Positions 1-12,829 of a DNA stretch of 64,000 bases are shown piece by piece. This stretch comes from Phragmites australis (lineage: Eukaryota; Streptophyta; Magnoliopsida; Poales; Poaceae), in the NCBI RefSeq assembly GCF_958298935.1, contig NC_084933.1, forward strand, positions 31,210,334 to 31,274,333, in the 5' to 3' direction. How positions within the stretch are numbered: the first letter of the stretch is position 1; each line of letters starts with the position of its first letter. Made by a program: the position numbers and the translations under genes. The notes beneath the pieces were generated by a model. It had not been told where the DNA came from and made no database searches. It saw only the letters and a program-made list of their open reading frames with translations.

Positions 1-900
1 GTGCACAGAGGGCTATGCGTGTCGGTGCAGTGCTATCGGCGTGATTCACGATGTGACTCGACTGGTGCTCCCCCTTTCCTGGCCGGCTTGCGCATGCTGC
101 AGCAGCTACCAATCCCCTCGCGACATGATCATCACTAGTTGCCTGGCGTGAAGTCTCCTTCCCTTGCTGGATCTGTCTCCCTCCCCCAGATCCGGCATAC
201 GGGGAGAACACTAACGTTCAGGTGGCCTCAGGGCAGGGTGCGCCCGCTTGGACGACGATTGTTGCGGAAGCGGAGTGGCCAGGGTCCGGTTGCCTTCTCT
301 GTAGGTGAGTCGAGGGAGGTCGGGGTGAAAGCCTTTCCCAATTAATGCCGGTGCAGATGACGGCAACGCCCTTCAGGCGTCGTTCCCCTCCATGGAGTCA
401 TTTGTCGTAGTGCCTCCTCTTCCCACCTGGTTGGATTTTCTGAGTGAAAACCTAGTCCAATTTTTGGACCACCGATGTTGACAACTTGGCGTCATGTCCT
501 TTCTAGAGATGTCACTGTGGAATGGTGGCTTCCGGCTAGGGTGCAAGCCTTTCACCCTCGCGGCTATCTTATGCTTCGTAGTGGTCGTCTGCCATGGGTG
601 AGGGAGTTTGCTATGTGAAGTCGGAGCTACTACATCGTGATATGTAACCTAACTTGGCAACGATGACTTGTGGCAGGCTCCTTCTCTCGTGCGTCTAGAT
701 GATCGCTCTATCTAGGTGTGTGGTGATGGATCGTCTTTTGAAGATCGATCCGGTCGCTTTATGTCGTAGTTAGGTTTTTATCAGTTTTTTCTTCTAATAA
801 ATCGAATAATTCTATAGTTTTCGGATCTAGTTTTTTTTCATAAACTATATTAACTTTATTCTTCTTTAATAAATTGCAAAAATTACCTACTCTTTTGAAG
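1..900. other. Unassigned left edge, probable decayed repeat
   Basis: No gene model is supportable here. The first 600 bases are GC-rich with short phrases of the kind seen in dispersed grass repeats (for example gtgaaagcc near 328 and a gcgtcgt-like phrase near 378). Positions 770-920 are AT-rich. No terminal repeats or target duplications were found, so the repeat class is not assigned. Confidence 0.3.
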
Positions 901-1039
901 ATTCTTCGATTTTTTTTTACCTAACCTTAATCTGTACCCACGAGGGCCCCGCAGCCCTTGGGTCCTTCTTCCCCAAACTGACGCCCCGGCGCACGGTGTG
1001 AACGGCAACTGCAGGCCGCATCTGTCACTTGTCTAACTC

Positions 1040-1698
1040 CAGCCCAGTGCTCGCCCGGCGTTGGGTAGGGCGGCCCTATATTGGCTTGGTGGGTCCGCCT
1101 CTGCCTCACCCCGTCGCCCGTGCGCTGCGCTCACCCGCGCTGGCTGCCGCTCCGCTCCAGCCGCCGCTGCCAGAGGCGGGCGAGCAGGACTGAGGAGGCC
1201 CCGGAGGACCGCCGACTGACAGCTCGAGGTGTGGGGGACGCTACTTCTGCGGGCACTGCATAGATACCAGGTGTTGGCGGGCGCACGGCTGCGGCGAGCG
1301 CTGAACGGCGGAGCGGGGAGAGGCGGCGGCGACCCACGGATAGCAACTTGTGGCCTAGGGCCCAGCAGGTTAGGCACCAGCTGAAATTGATAATGCCATA
1401 AGGGGTTAAGGGTTTCTCTAGTACCTAAGTGAAGTTAGGCACCATGCAATTTTGTTGAATACTTGTTCCGATTTGAGAACTTGTTATGACATTTCCATTC
1501 GATTGCAAACAGGCCAGACTAGCATTCGAGTTTTATAAACCTCACCGTGTCTGATCGAAGCTACTCTTAGGTATTTAAGATCTGGGATTTAATATTCTAA
1601 TTGGGATTGATCTGTTGGCTGTAACTTCAAAAGAGTCAGTTTGGGAGCAAACAAGGATTTAGTATCCACCCCCTATGTTCTCCACAGGTGCTTCGAAG
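1040..1698 (+). promoter_or_regulatory. Probable TFB2 promoter/5' leader with a leader intron
   Basis: The GC-rich block from about 940 to 1370 precedes the TFB2 start and looks like a transcribed leader. A plausible leader intron runs from the gttagg after cccagcag (about 1372) to the pyrimidine-rich acceptor ctccacag at 1681-1688, ten bases before the ATG at 1699. A weak TATA-like word (ctatatt, about 1076) lies upstream. The transcription start is not determined. Confidence 0.35.
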
Positions 1699-4600
1699 AT
1701 GCCACAGGTGATGGTAGTGGCGAGGAACTTCATGGACATGGTGGCTGCGCTGCCTGCCGCCAAGCTTGACATGCTCTATGACTCCGCCTTCATCTGTGAG
1801 GCTGTACTCAGGTCCAAAATCCGCATGTTTTGCAGTGCGTTATGAATTATCAGTGCTGTCCTCATGAGTTTCAGTTGTTTCACAGGTCACTCCCTCCACT
1901 GGCGAAGAAGTATGCACTGCAGATGCTGTTCGTATTGACACCGGTGGCCGCTGCAGCTATGGAAGAGTGGGTGCTTGATGAATACGCCGCCAAGCACAGG
2001 GTCGCCATTGATAGGCTGCTCCAGCTCAGGGTCTTTCTTGAAGTGCATGATAGGTAAGACACCATCCATCTCGATCAGACACTGGGTATTTATAGCTTGA
2101 AGCCTGACCAGGCTGCGACTGTCCTGGATTAGATCAATCACTAAACAATCAATTTCAACTCATAAGTCAGAGTGGTGAACTGGTGATGTAATTTCACCTT
2201 TATCCTCGTGCTTTGATAGCATGTATTATGTTTCTCCTGCGCTCGTGGGAGATTACATTTTTCACGGATAGCAAGTTGCTAAAATTTTTATGGGAGGTTG
2301 AGCTAATGCATTAATTGTACAAAGCAAGCAATAATTTGCAGTTGAGCAGCACGTTACATACTTGTGATAATAACCCAGTGGTTTTCTCTGTACAATATAT
2401 TCATCATGTATGTATGGCAATATGTGTCATGGTAGGAGTGTAGGTGTTGAGTAACGGCGCGTCCCTCTTTAAGTCAGACTTTTACAAGCTCATGATATGA
2501 AATAAGCTGTGACCATGGCAAATATGTCAGTATTGGCATGTGACGTGGGCAATCTCAGCTCTTGATGGCTATGTTGTTAATTTTTCATCATGAAATGGCC
2601 ATGTCTACACGAGCGCTGATTAGGTTTGTTGAGTAATCACCCTTATAGGTTTGAATATTTGTTTAGTTTGGTTTGAGATTGTTTTATGAACTATATGTTC
2701 AATGGTATGCTTGAATGTATGCTGCATTTTCTATATATCTAGAGTGAGGACTTGGTTTTTAAGATACGCATACAATTTCATTTATTCAAGGTGGAAAAAT
2801 GAGGATTTTTGATGACTCTTGAACACAGACATTTCTGGGAATACTGCTCACCTATTATTAGCTTACTTGCTGCACTGGCATTGACTGTTACGCTTAGCAC
2901 TGCCAGAGATTCATGCCACCATGGCAGGCAAACCAATGATCAAATTCATGTCTGCTATCATCCCCTCGCTTGGCTCGTCATTTGAAACCAAAATCCAAAT
3001 AGAATCAGTAAGCGCAACAGTCGAAATTGCTCAGTACCATCGGAAAGATTTCAGAAATTGGAAAATACCATTAGGGTGTCACTGACAATTGGGCCCATGG
3101 CCCACCTGTTATCCTCACATGCGATAGCATTTTTCCAACTCATGCATCTTTGGGATGGTACCTAGCAAACAAAGTCAATCAGTATACAAATGTTGTTCCT
3201 TTCTATATTTTTAGTGGCAAGTATATAACTGGACATTTAAGTCTCCTTTTAGTATCACTTGCATGTGCATAGGCATAGCTGGTCCATTGTAAATTAAGCA
3301 CTTTCTAACTCACTTGGTTTTTTTCTGTATATAGACGAAAGGAGGTGAGCTACAAGATGAACCAAAAGTTCCAGGGTAACATGCAGAAGTATTTGGTTGA
3401 TGGGTAACATTTTCTCAACAGCTTTCTTTTTTGTTTGAAAATTACATGGGTGTTCCTTTCTCAAATTCTTAGCTATTTGCTTCATTAGTCTAAACTGTTC
3501 TGATGTGTCAGCAACACAACATGTGCTATGTCCATCTTATAGCATATGTACCATTGTTAAGAGTGTGTAGTAATTTTATACTGCCTTATGAAATTACACT
3601 GTACCCTGCTGATATCATTTTTTTGTAAACTCTCTGCATGTTGTTTTGTGATGAACAAATAATTCACAAGAGCACAGATGATTGCATTGAGAAGTGTAAA
3701 AATTCCAAATCTTTGTACATGAAAGAAAAATGTTGTATACTGGTGATACTATACATGGCTGTTTGTTTATTAAAAAAAAGAATCTAGCATGATATACCTC
3801 AAGCTGGTGATGTTTAAGCTTCATTCCTCTAGCTTTTTGTTCTTGAAGTTCTATTTGTTGAGCTATAACTGGTTGATCATTTTACTTTTATATTGTACTT
3901 TTGTTGCAGTGGAAGTTTACCAAGGGAACCGATACTATCAAGTGTCACTGGTAGATTGCCTGCTTCAGCTGATCTAGAAGGCTATGCTATTGAGCAGTGG
4001 GAGGTAAGGATGACAAAGCGTAACTCAGAACTTTGGTTACCATATCTGTTTTCTTTGTATCATCTTCATTGTCTTTTCTTTTCCCCGTGGGATCTTACTG
4101 TTAGAACATTTGGAAGATTTCCTGTGTTTATTTTCCCTAGTGAAGGCTTACATAAGTTTTGTTTATTTTCTACGGGAGATTAGTGCTTCTTGCTGCAATT
4201 GATCAACTCGTCTCAAGTCGAAAGGGGGACAAGTTTCAGCTCATCCATGATGAAAACATTTCAGCGAGGTCTTCTGAGTTCAAGGTTCCATCTAGTTACC
4301 TTGCTTTGATAGTTAAATTGACTACATATAAACTAGTGACAGCTAAATGTTGTTTTTCAACTACTCAGATTGCTGCAGCTGTCTTTTTTCTAGTAAAATT
4401 AGATAATATATCCAGTGGTGTTATCTACAATGCCACATAGCAATATACTAAACAATAATTAGTGACTAGTAAATTCAAGTTGATGCCCGCTGACAGAAAA
4501 TTGCTGATGGTCTGTTCGAGTTTCTGGTTATAAAATTTGATTAATTGATGACCCTTACAACTCATTCAGCTCAGCAGCTTGATCCTTTTTTTTAATAAAA

Positions 4601-7600
4601 AAGAAAAAAAATGTGAATCATGTTTGATACCAACATTCTCATGTGAAACATTTAAAATGTAATATTTTCGTTTGCTGCTATATGTTGTCTAGCATACTAT
4701 ATATATTTGATTCACTGGATCCACATGCAATAATTATAACAACATGGGTTCCTGATTTGGTACCTTTTCAGGGATGGTGAAGCTCCAAAGTTAACTGAGA
4801 ATGGCTTCCAATTTCTTGTCCGTGCTCAGCTCTCAGTTAATTCAATTATCTGACAGATTTCCATCTTTGGTTCTTATTATTTTCTATGCAACCAGCTGAT
4901 GGAGACAAATGCACAACTTTGGTACATAATGAGAGAATACATTTCATCTGCAGAGGTATTGGTGCTATATTATTTTCGGAATTCTTTTTGCTTCATGTGG
5001 TTGATTTGTATGATGGATTTTTGACTTGATTATTTTATGTTTTTAAATAGGAACGTGGAGTGGACCCTACAGAGTTGATATCATTTCTTTTGGAACTTAG
5101 TTTTCATAAATTGGGAGCGGTAAGGCGAAACTTCTTTTAGATCATGTTAAGCATCTGCACGAAGGGTTTTGTGGAGGGGTTTCCGCGATTCCACCAAGTT
5201 TTGTGGCACCTGATATTTTCCCATCTTCACAGCACCTTGTCTTTCGGTAATATGATATATCAATATGGAAATGAAGTGTATTCCCATCAAGTGGGTAAAG
5301 GGGTAAAAGGCTATTAATTTGTGGTTTTGTGGAAGTTTGAGATAAACTGTAGAGGTATATGGAAGGAGCTCTCAAAGTTGGAGCTATTCTATGCTATCTA
5401 ACAGGATAGCGACATCAAGCTTACATGCCTGCATTTATTCTTATGTCGAAGTTTGCTGCATGGTACATTGGTTGAAAAATCACTGCCGTACTTTGTCTGT
5501 TTTGATCATGTTTCAGGCTTATAGCTTGAATACTCTGACTGATGTCCAAAAAATTGCCATTAGGGATCTTGCGGAGTTGGGATTAGTCAAACTGCAGCAG
5601 GTAATTTTTTTTTGATTTAGATCCCCCTCCTCTTTGATCATTTTGATGAGTAATGAATTGCAGGGTCGAAAGGATAGCTGGTTCATACCTACGAAATTGG
5701 CCACAGATCTCTCAGCAAGCTTGTCTGATTCATCATCCAGCAAAGAGGTAACCAACATTTAATTTCCCTTGCTACTGCAATTATTTATGTTTTTCAATTC
5801 CTCTCTGTAACCTCCATCTACTTGCCTTGTAAGCAATGATCAATCAATCATGATGAAGATGCAGTACGTTTCATCTAAGAGTTGATACTGGTATTGTTGT
5901 TGCAGGGTTTTGTGGTTGTTGAGACAAACTTTAGAATGTATGCATACTCTACGTCGAAATTGCATTGTGAAATTCTACGCCTTTTTTCAAGGTACATGAG
6001 GTGTCAGATGAGTGTCATAGCCGAGCTCATCAATCTGTCATTTTTTTTCATTAGAGCTACTGCGCTGTAGGTCCTATCTTGGAACTACTTTCTTTTGTTT
6101 ATTAATGTGCTATATGTTACACATGAAAAATAGAGAGAATTATATGCTAGTTCAGTTAGTTGGATATTCCCAGTAGACTGGTGACAAGCTTGTTCAGTTA
6201 ATTGGATACTCCCAGTGTGTTGGTCACTAGCTGTTAGTTTCATGCAGGAGCTTGTAGTTGTGTTGTTCCCCTTGATAAATTAGACCTCATAGACTTAGCA
6301 ACGTCACTTATTTAACTTTCTAGCGGTGTCCAGTACCATTGCTAGGCAAAGCAATGAACTAATTCAACTAAGCAATCTGTAGACATTCCCTCGAGATGAA
6401 GTCCTTCAGAATTATGGACCTGTAGCTGGCTTGTAGATCTAGCTATTTTAACCACCCTCATCTGAATGGATTTGTCAGTTGCCCAATGTTGGCTGTATTT
6501 TGTTGGTCCTCATGTGGCACCTTATGCTATTGGCACAGGTTCATGGGAGAGCTCTGCAGGTGGCTAGGAGGATTTGTCTTTTGCATTCAACACTTAGCAT
6601 TAATTTGAGACCTGAATTTGAAACTAGGTTGGAAAGATGTTTTTTAATGAGTCCAATAGGATACCTTTTTAAGGCTTGATTGTAGTGAGAGTACTAGTTC
6701 TGTGGTTGCTTGCGATCCTGGATTTTACCTTGTGCGCTGTTGATCTTCCAATCTTTGTTAATGCACATTTTTTCTGGAAAGGAAATTATGAGTTGTATGT
6801 TTTTCCAGGGTGGAGTATCAACTTCCAAACCTCATCGTGGGAGCTATTACAAAAGAAAGTATATATGGTGCTTTTGAGAATGGAATCACTGCTGAACAGG
6901 TATCATTTCTGCTATATTATACCATCCCATTCTATTTTAATTGTTGTCCTCGGATGTGTGTGGTCGGATTTCTAAAAATTTGACAATTAATACACTTAAG
7001 AGTGCTTGTTTGTCACATGAAATGATACGAGTGTATTTGTCATAGAAAATATTTCCGTATTATTGGAACATCTCTATTTTTGCTAACATATAATAGAAAA
7101 TCGACCATTAGGTTAAAGGTCCAATGCTCTACCAACTGAGCTATACACCCAATTTTACAAAAGGCTTGGCACGGAAAAGAAAAGAGGCTGGCTTGGCCCC
7201 TTTTCCAAATCACAAATGTGTCTGGTGTGTATAGGAGACCATGTCAATATCCAAAATGACAAGTGAACATATAATGGTCAACGTATGTTGCTGCAGAATT
7301 TTTTACATAGATACGTACACTCGTGGTTTCATAAGTGTGCTTCTATTTGAAGTTTAAGCCTATCAATGCATTGTAAACTTAATTAGGGCTTCTTGTTGAG
7401 CACTGTGCATATGTTAGAAATGGATTTTGTCCATCTTGATTTCTACTCTACTTCCTGTATTGTAAAAGCAATTGTACATTTGAGGTCTAGCTTGTTTCTT
7501 TTTTTAGCATTGATTATCTTCTTGCCTTTTCAGATAATTTCATTTCTTCAGCAAAATGCTCATCCTCGTGTTGCTGACAAGATACCTACTGTCCCAGAGA

Positions 7601-7787
7601 ATGTGACAGATCAGGTAAGGAGCAATCCTTCCCTCCCCTAGACCAGGCAACACCAACTTTGCAGAAATAATATAGGAGATTGGTAATTCCTCTGTGCAGA
7701 TTAGACTGTGGGAAACCGACCGTAACAGGATTGAGATGATCCCGTCACATTTATATGAAGATTTTCCTAGCAGGGTAAACACAGTAT

Positions 7788-7818
<31 letters not shown>

Positions 7819-8084
7819 GGCAAAGAGTACCTGACAAAATTCTGCTTGCTTATGGCCCTTGGATTTCAGGAAATCCGGTCTACTTGGTTCTCCTTTGTGA
7901 TTTTTCTTGTAAGCACTGAAAATATGTTTAATTCCGCTTCCTTGTGCAGGAATTATTTGAACAATGCTGTGATCATGCAAGGGACAGCGGATACTTGCTA
8001 TGGGAGGACTCGAAGAAAATGAAACTGATCGTACGAGGGGAATTCCACCCTGAAATGAGGGAGTTCCTCCGCAGGCAAAGATGA
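1699..8084 (+). CDS. TFB2: General transcription factor IIH subunit 4 (TFB2/p52)
   Basis: This gene encodes the p52 subunit of TFIIH, which anchors and stimulates the XPB helicase in RNA polymerase II initiation and nucleotide excision repair in the nucleus. Coding exons: 1699-1811, 1886-2053, 3335-3403, 3910-4003, 4184-4284, 4772-4817, 4896-4955, 5051-5119, 5517-5600, 5664-5747, 5906-5991, 6809-6899, 7534-7614, 7700-7774, 7950-8084. All introns are GT-AG and the frame is open throughout, giving about 451 residues, the usual p52 size. Family-typical stretches are NFMDMVAALPAAKLDMLYDS near the N-terminus, ETNAQLWYIMREYISSAE mid-protein and a basic C-terminus ending FLRRQR. The start is the first ATG after a good leader acceptor; the next in-frame ATG is only four codons later, so residues 1-4 are less certain. 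Intron 12 carries a tRNA-like fragment and intron 14 a CT microsatellite. Confidence 0.93.
6150..6232. repeat. Two-copy tandem repeat in TFB2 intron 11
   Basis: Two diverged copies of about 41 bases, 6150-6190 and 6192-6232, share gttcagtta, ttggata, cccagt and a final agct or tagct. This is a local duplication inside an 817-base intron. Confidence 0.6.
7101..7150 (-). pseudogene. 5' half of a mitochondrial-type tRNA-Lys(UUU), truncated
   Basis: On the minus strand, 50 bases read as an acceptor 5' strand, D arm and anticodon arm. They start GGGTGTATAGCTCAGTTGG and carry a TTT anticodon within ACCTTTAACC. From memory this matches plant mitochondrial trnK(UUU) with about one mismatch, and it differs from the cytosolic tRNA-Lys acceptor. 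The T arm and 3' acceptor strand are absent; the sequence turns AT-rich after position 50. No B box was seen, so it is not a functional tRNA. It is probably an organellar insertion remnant or a tRNA-derived fragment in TFB2 intron 12. Confidence 0.7.
7789..7818. repeat. CT microsatellite
   Basis: An uninterrupted CT dinucleotide run just downstream of TFB2 exon 14, inside intron 14. Confidence 0.9.
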
Positions 8085-8752
8085 AAAAGACATTGTACTT
8101 TTTCTGCGATCCAACATGTTGATCCAAGAAAAGGACCATTTGGAGGGAACAAGCAACATATGTGCACAATGCTCCTCCATCTGAAAGCCTTTACCATACA
8201 GCTCTGTCTGTCAATGTGGCGACGTGACGGAAATGAAATGTTAGAAACGCGGGCCACATGAAGGTGTGCCTCCATATATATATATATATATATCGAAGAT
8301 GGAAAAGAAGACGCAATTGCATCTGCAGATTCCATTTGTTCTTGGGCGTTGGGCGTCTCTCTGTAGTAGTGTAGCTGCCTAAATTTTCTGTAATTTGGAA
8401 GTGATGCGACAAAATGAATGGAATATGATGAAGCTCAGAGTGATCTCTGTTTGTTGTTAATGATTTTTCTTGACGAATATTGATTTCCTGCCTAGCTGGA
8501 CTTTTTTCTTTTCTTTTTGGGAGAGAACGTCGCATGCAATGCTAGCTGATCTTCTCCCCTGGGCTGTGGGCTCAATATTGGGCCGAGCCGTGTCCGCGAG
8601 CGAGTCGGCTCGGCTCGGCTCGGTCATCTCCCTCCAGGAACAAAACCCGCCACGACCGCACGCGCCCTCCACTAGGGCTTTGTTACTACCTCGCCGCCGC
8701 CTCCCTCCTGCGCCGCCGCCTCCCCAGGCCGAAGTTCCGAGTCCCTGAAGCC
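8085..8752. other. TFB2 3' end and bystin promoter/leader
   Basis: This 668-base gap between the TFB2 stop and the bystin start holds the TFB2 3' UTR (AT dinucleotide run at about 8274-8294, U-rich tail to about 8480) and then a GC-rich bystin leader from about 8560. No further gene is seen. Confidence 0.5.
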
Positions 8753-11700
8753 ATGGCGGGGAAGAAGCGCAAGTCCGCCTCCGATAAGCAGCCGAAGCAC
8801 CGCCTCCCTCTGGGCGCCGACGCCGACGCGGTCGCCGATGCCTCGAAGCGCCGCCGCTCGGGCGCCACCAAGCAGCACCAGGCGGATGAGGAGGCGTCCA
8901 TTCCTTCCTCCCTCAGCGCCAAGATCCTCCGCGAGGCGCGCAAGCAGCAGCAGGAGGAGATGCTCGCCGACTCCAGCGACGAGGGACCCTCAGCCGCTGC
9001 CGACGGGCCGTCCGCATCCTCGTCGTTCCCCGTCCGCACCGCGGATGACGAAGAGGAGGACGTCGACGAGTTCGACGGATTTGAAGCGCTGAGCGAGTAC
9101 GACGGCGGCGAGGTGCGTGCCTTGAATGACAAAAAAAAAGAGTGATTAATTTTTGGGCAGTGGCTAATGCGAATTTGCTGGTTTTGTGGTATTGGTAGGT
9201 GGAGATCAACGAGGAGGACGAGAAGGCTCTCGCTGCCTTCATGTCAAAGGACAATGCTGCTGAGCTCACACTGGGTGATATCATTCTCCAGAAGATAAGA
9301 GAGAAGGATGCCGAGGTCTCAACGGGTGAGTGTACCTACTTAACTGTTTCTTCTCCGCTACATTGAGCAAACTGGGAGCTATTTTGAAGTAGTTTTAATT
9401 GCATTTTGGCCGGGTGTGCGTCGATGACTGGAAATGGACAAAAAATTATTTGGTTATACAATTCCTGATGTTTGTATTTGTTTGCACAGATGGACGGCCT
9501 CGTGTGAAATTGGACAACAGCATTGTTGAGCTTTATAAAGAGTATGCGACTGCCTCTTATCTTGTTGCCTGTAAAAGAAGTTTTGCATTTCTCTATACAG
9601 TACTGAATTTTTCATATGTAGGGTTGGGAAGTTCTTAAGCCGATACACAAGTGGCAAAATTCCAAAAGCTTTCAAGCGCATACCATCATTGGAGTGCTGG
9701 GCAGATGTGCTGCAGCTAACTGAGCCAGAGAATTGGTCTCCTAATGCAGTTTATCAAGCGACACGGCTATTCTCATCAAACATGAACACGAAGAACGCTG
9801 AACGATTCTATGAAGCCATTTTGCTTCCTCGTGTTCGTAATGACATAAGGCAGAACAAGAGACTGCATTTTGCGCTCTACCAGTCTCTGAAAAAGTCACT
9901 TTATAAGCCTGCAGCTTTTAACAAGGGAATTTTGCTGCCACTCTGTCGGGTAATTATTCTTTTCAGAGATAAGACTTTAGTAGAACACAGGGGCACAGGG
10001 CATATCCATTTCCTTTGTAATGCTCTCTGGACTAATATCTCAAATTCTGGCAAACTGCATTTCCCGATGATTGGTGATTGAAAGGAGTTATATGGTTCAA
10101 CATATAATTTTGAGAAATTGAATGGAAGCTTATTCTCCTTCAATCAATTATGTCTACCAGGCAGCTTTTTTTGTTCATCACTCCCTTGGTCACATTTTAG
10201 TCTAGCTGCACAATGATATCTTACTTCCCCCTTTTCTTGTCCACTTCATAAGCTCATAATCCTGACTGCAGGGAAGGGATTGCACTCTCCGTGAAGCAGT
10301 AATTATTGGAAGTATTATCCAGAAAGTCTCCATTCCTTTTCTCCACGCAAGGTCAGCTGAATATTTTGTAGGATTCATGTCCAAGATGATTGTGAGTTAG
10401 TGTCTTATCCCCACTTGGCATTTGGATGCAGTGTAGCGTTAGTGAAACTAGCAGAGATGGAATACTGTGGTACTACTAGGTAAGTGAGGCACCTTGACAT
10501 TTTCTATTTTCTCTGTATAGAATTTTAATATTGCCACATCCTTTTTGCAAGAGACAATTTTTTACCAAACATTACCTTTTTTTAGTCCAAAACCATTACT
10601 TATTGAATCTAATTTATGTTTATTTATTCATAGTAGTGTCTTCACATAGTATCTGCTATCTCTATTGGAGCTGTTAAATGTGCGTGATGCAGAAAGTTCA
10701 CAATACTCTTTCCTTTATATATCTTTTTGCCTGTGTTTTCTCCTGACATTCTATGCAACCTTGTTCTGCTAAATGGTTCCTATCAGCTAACATTAAGTAA
10801 ATTTGCAAGTTTCTAGTAATGCTGCATAGGATCTCCATTTGTCTATCTGAATTATCGTTCTGACTCCCAATATATTTCATGATGCAAAGCGACAGTTGTG
10901 GCAATTCTCGACTACTCGTTTTTCAATTATGTGGTCTAGTCCTGTCATATAACGCAATGGACTAATTTTTTTTGCAATGCAATGCATTATGTTGTTTCCA
11001 TGAATAGTGTCTTGTCTTGTTTACGGAAGGGCGCATGATGCTTAGTTACTAAATACATTGCATCTGTAACTTTGTGGATGACAATATTGTTGTGGCTTGT
11101 CTGTACATATACTGTTTTGGTTCCTTTACCTCGAGGATGCTGTAACCTAATTCCTCTCTTGCAGTTACTTTATCAAGCTATTTCTAGATAAGAAATATGC
11201 TTTGCCATATCGTGCACTTGATGCAGTGCTTGCTCACTTCATGCGGTTTCTTGATGACGGAAGGATCATGCCTGTTATATGGCATCAATCACTGCTTGCA
11301 TTTGTGGAAAGGTTAGTGATGGATGTGTAGAATTTAAATCATTTTTCGCTAATCTGAAAGGCATCATCATTTTATTTATGACATGCAGCAAGATAACTGC
11401 CATACTTCAAAATTCAAATACGCAAAGTTCTCTTTACCATCTCTCTTCCATTGGTTTACACACATCTTTGTTTGCTGGAGCAAAGTATTCACCTGGAAAA
11501 TGTTCTAGTGGAAATTATGGTTATATAGTTTGACAATGTTCTTTGCTGTATGTCGCTCAAGCCTTCTTTGTGTGTCTTTGCTCACATTTTCACTGGTGAC
11601 GATGAATTGGTACTTGGTGTTTCTTTACAAGTGTCCTTACTCACGATTTCACTGGTTTAGTCATGTGTTTCATGCTAAATTTTTTGTGATAGATACAAGA

Positions 11701-12214
11701 ATGAGTTAGAGAAAAAGGATAAGGAGAAACTTGCACGTTTGTTGGATCACCAGAAGCACTATTTGGTATGTTATTTTCATTTCATCGTTTATACATCTGC
11801 ATGAATATCCAAGTGGTGTTTACTGAATTTTCTGAGTTAACTAATATGTGCTACTCCTCGAAACTTTATCCCATTTCTCTAAATAGGTTACTCCAGAAAT
11901 TCGGAGAGAACTTCAGAGCAGCTGCAACAGGGGTGAAAATTGTATCAGTATGCAGATTTATATCCTTGCATTGCATGCTTTTGTTATAATCTTTTGCTTG
12001 TGTTATATTCAGTTGAACGGAAAGAGTTATGTCAAGATTTGTGCAATTGAATATTCTGATGCTTACTGCTTATTATACAGTTCTCATATTAATATCTGTT
12101 GAAGTGGTGTTGTTTCCTTAACATTTTTTCTTACCGTCACCAATTTCTGTGATCACCAAACCAATTGAAGAGGACAGGTGGGATGTACCGAACGTACCAA
12201 TGGAGGAAGATTAG
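8753..12214 (+). CDS. ENP1: Bystin (ENP1), 40S ribosomal subunit biogenesis factor
   Basis: Bystin/Enp1 binds pre-40S particles and is needed for 18S rRNA maturation and export in nucleolus and cytoplasm. Coding exons: 8753-9112, 9199-9325, 9490-9541, 9622-9949, 10272-10351, 10432-10479, 11165-11311, 11693-11765, 11887-11959, 12135-12214, giving about 455 residues. The N-terminus is basic then acidic (MAGKKRK, then a Ser/Asp/Glu-rich stretch). The conserved bystin core includes RLFSSNM, ERFYEAILLPRVRNDIRQNK, REAVIIGSII, LDKKYALPYRALDA and WHQSLLAFVERYK, and the end is EEDRWDVPNVPMEED. The first eight introns are GT-AG. The last has no usable GT-AG solution that keeps the conserved C-terminus, but fits an AT-AC U12-type intron exactly. 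A diverged second copy of the last exon lies downstream. Confidence 0.93.
11960..12134 (+). other. Putative U12-type AT-AC intron of bystin
   Basis: The intron starts ATATCCTT at 11960, the AT-AC minor-spliceosome donor consensus. It carries TTCCTTAAC at 12114-12122, the U12 branch-site consensus. It ends ttcttac at 12134, 13-14 bases after the branch adenosine. Splicing joins a one-base-phase exon end (ATT T) to CG TCA and keeps the conserved bystin C-terminus in frame. No AG lies between the branch motif and the conserved coding sequence. Confidence 0.88.
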
Positions 12215-12829
12215 TCCGTTCAAATTGTTATTCATTTTTGAGAGTACAAACAGTTGTAATGAAACATATATTTGAAATGATTTTGGGTTCTGTGATATTA
12301 AGCTAGGTGTGTGGTCTGTACGCGCTTTGAATACCTCTGTACTCGCTTTGAATACCCCTACCAAGGATTTTTTTTTGATGTTATATGTCTTGGATCTAGC
12401 AATATATGACCGTTGTGGATGACTTATATTTTGCTAATGTGGTGTGGAATGAAATCTGCAAAAGTTGCAGTTATAGATTTTGGATTAATTGGTTGGAGAC
12501 TATTATCTATTTTTAAAAGGAATATTGGAACATGTCTTCCCATGTAGAACACGTATGGAATTAGCTAAATGCTTTGTATAATTCATGTCTATGTTCTTAT
12601 ATGGAAAGGCTTAGCCAGGGCAGAAGGCGGCCGCTGAGATGGGGCGGGGGGGAGGGGGTTGAGATGGGTCGGTAGAGAGAAACGGAAGAAAAAAAGAACG
12701 TAAATGCGGTTGTATGCTTGTTACTGTTGGCTCGTTAAATAACTATTCTTTTTGTTTCCTTGAGACATCTTGTTTCATTTCGATCACCTGGATAGCCCTA
12801 TCAGTGCACCTTCCACCTCCATACCAGTC
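12215..12829. other. Bystin 3' flank
   Basis: Bystin 3' UTR and AT-rich flank with a short G-rich patch (about 12630-12680). No open gene or terminal-repeat element was recognised. Confidence 0.4.

Noticed and set aside
7540..8169. Long minus-strand open frame over the TFB2 3' exons
   Set aside because: It is antisense to three confirmed TFB2 exons and the CT repeat, with no protein-family features.
12001..12080. GT-AG alternative for the last bystin intron (for example the acceptor tatacag near 12080)
   Set aside because: It gives an early stop and loses the conserved C-terminus, whereas the AT-AC reading restores it exactly.
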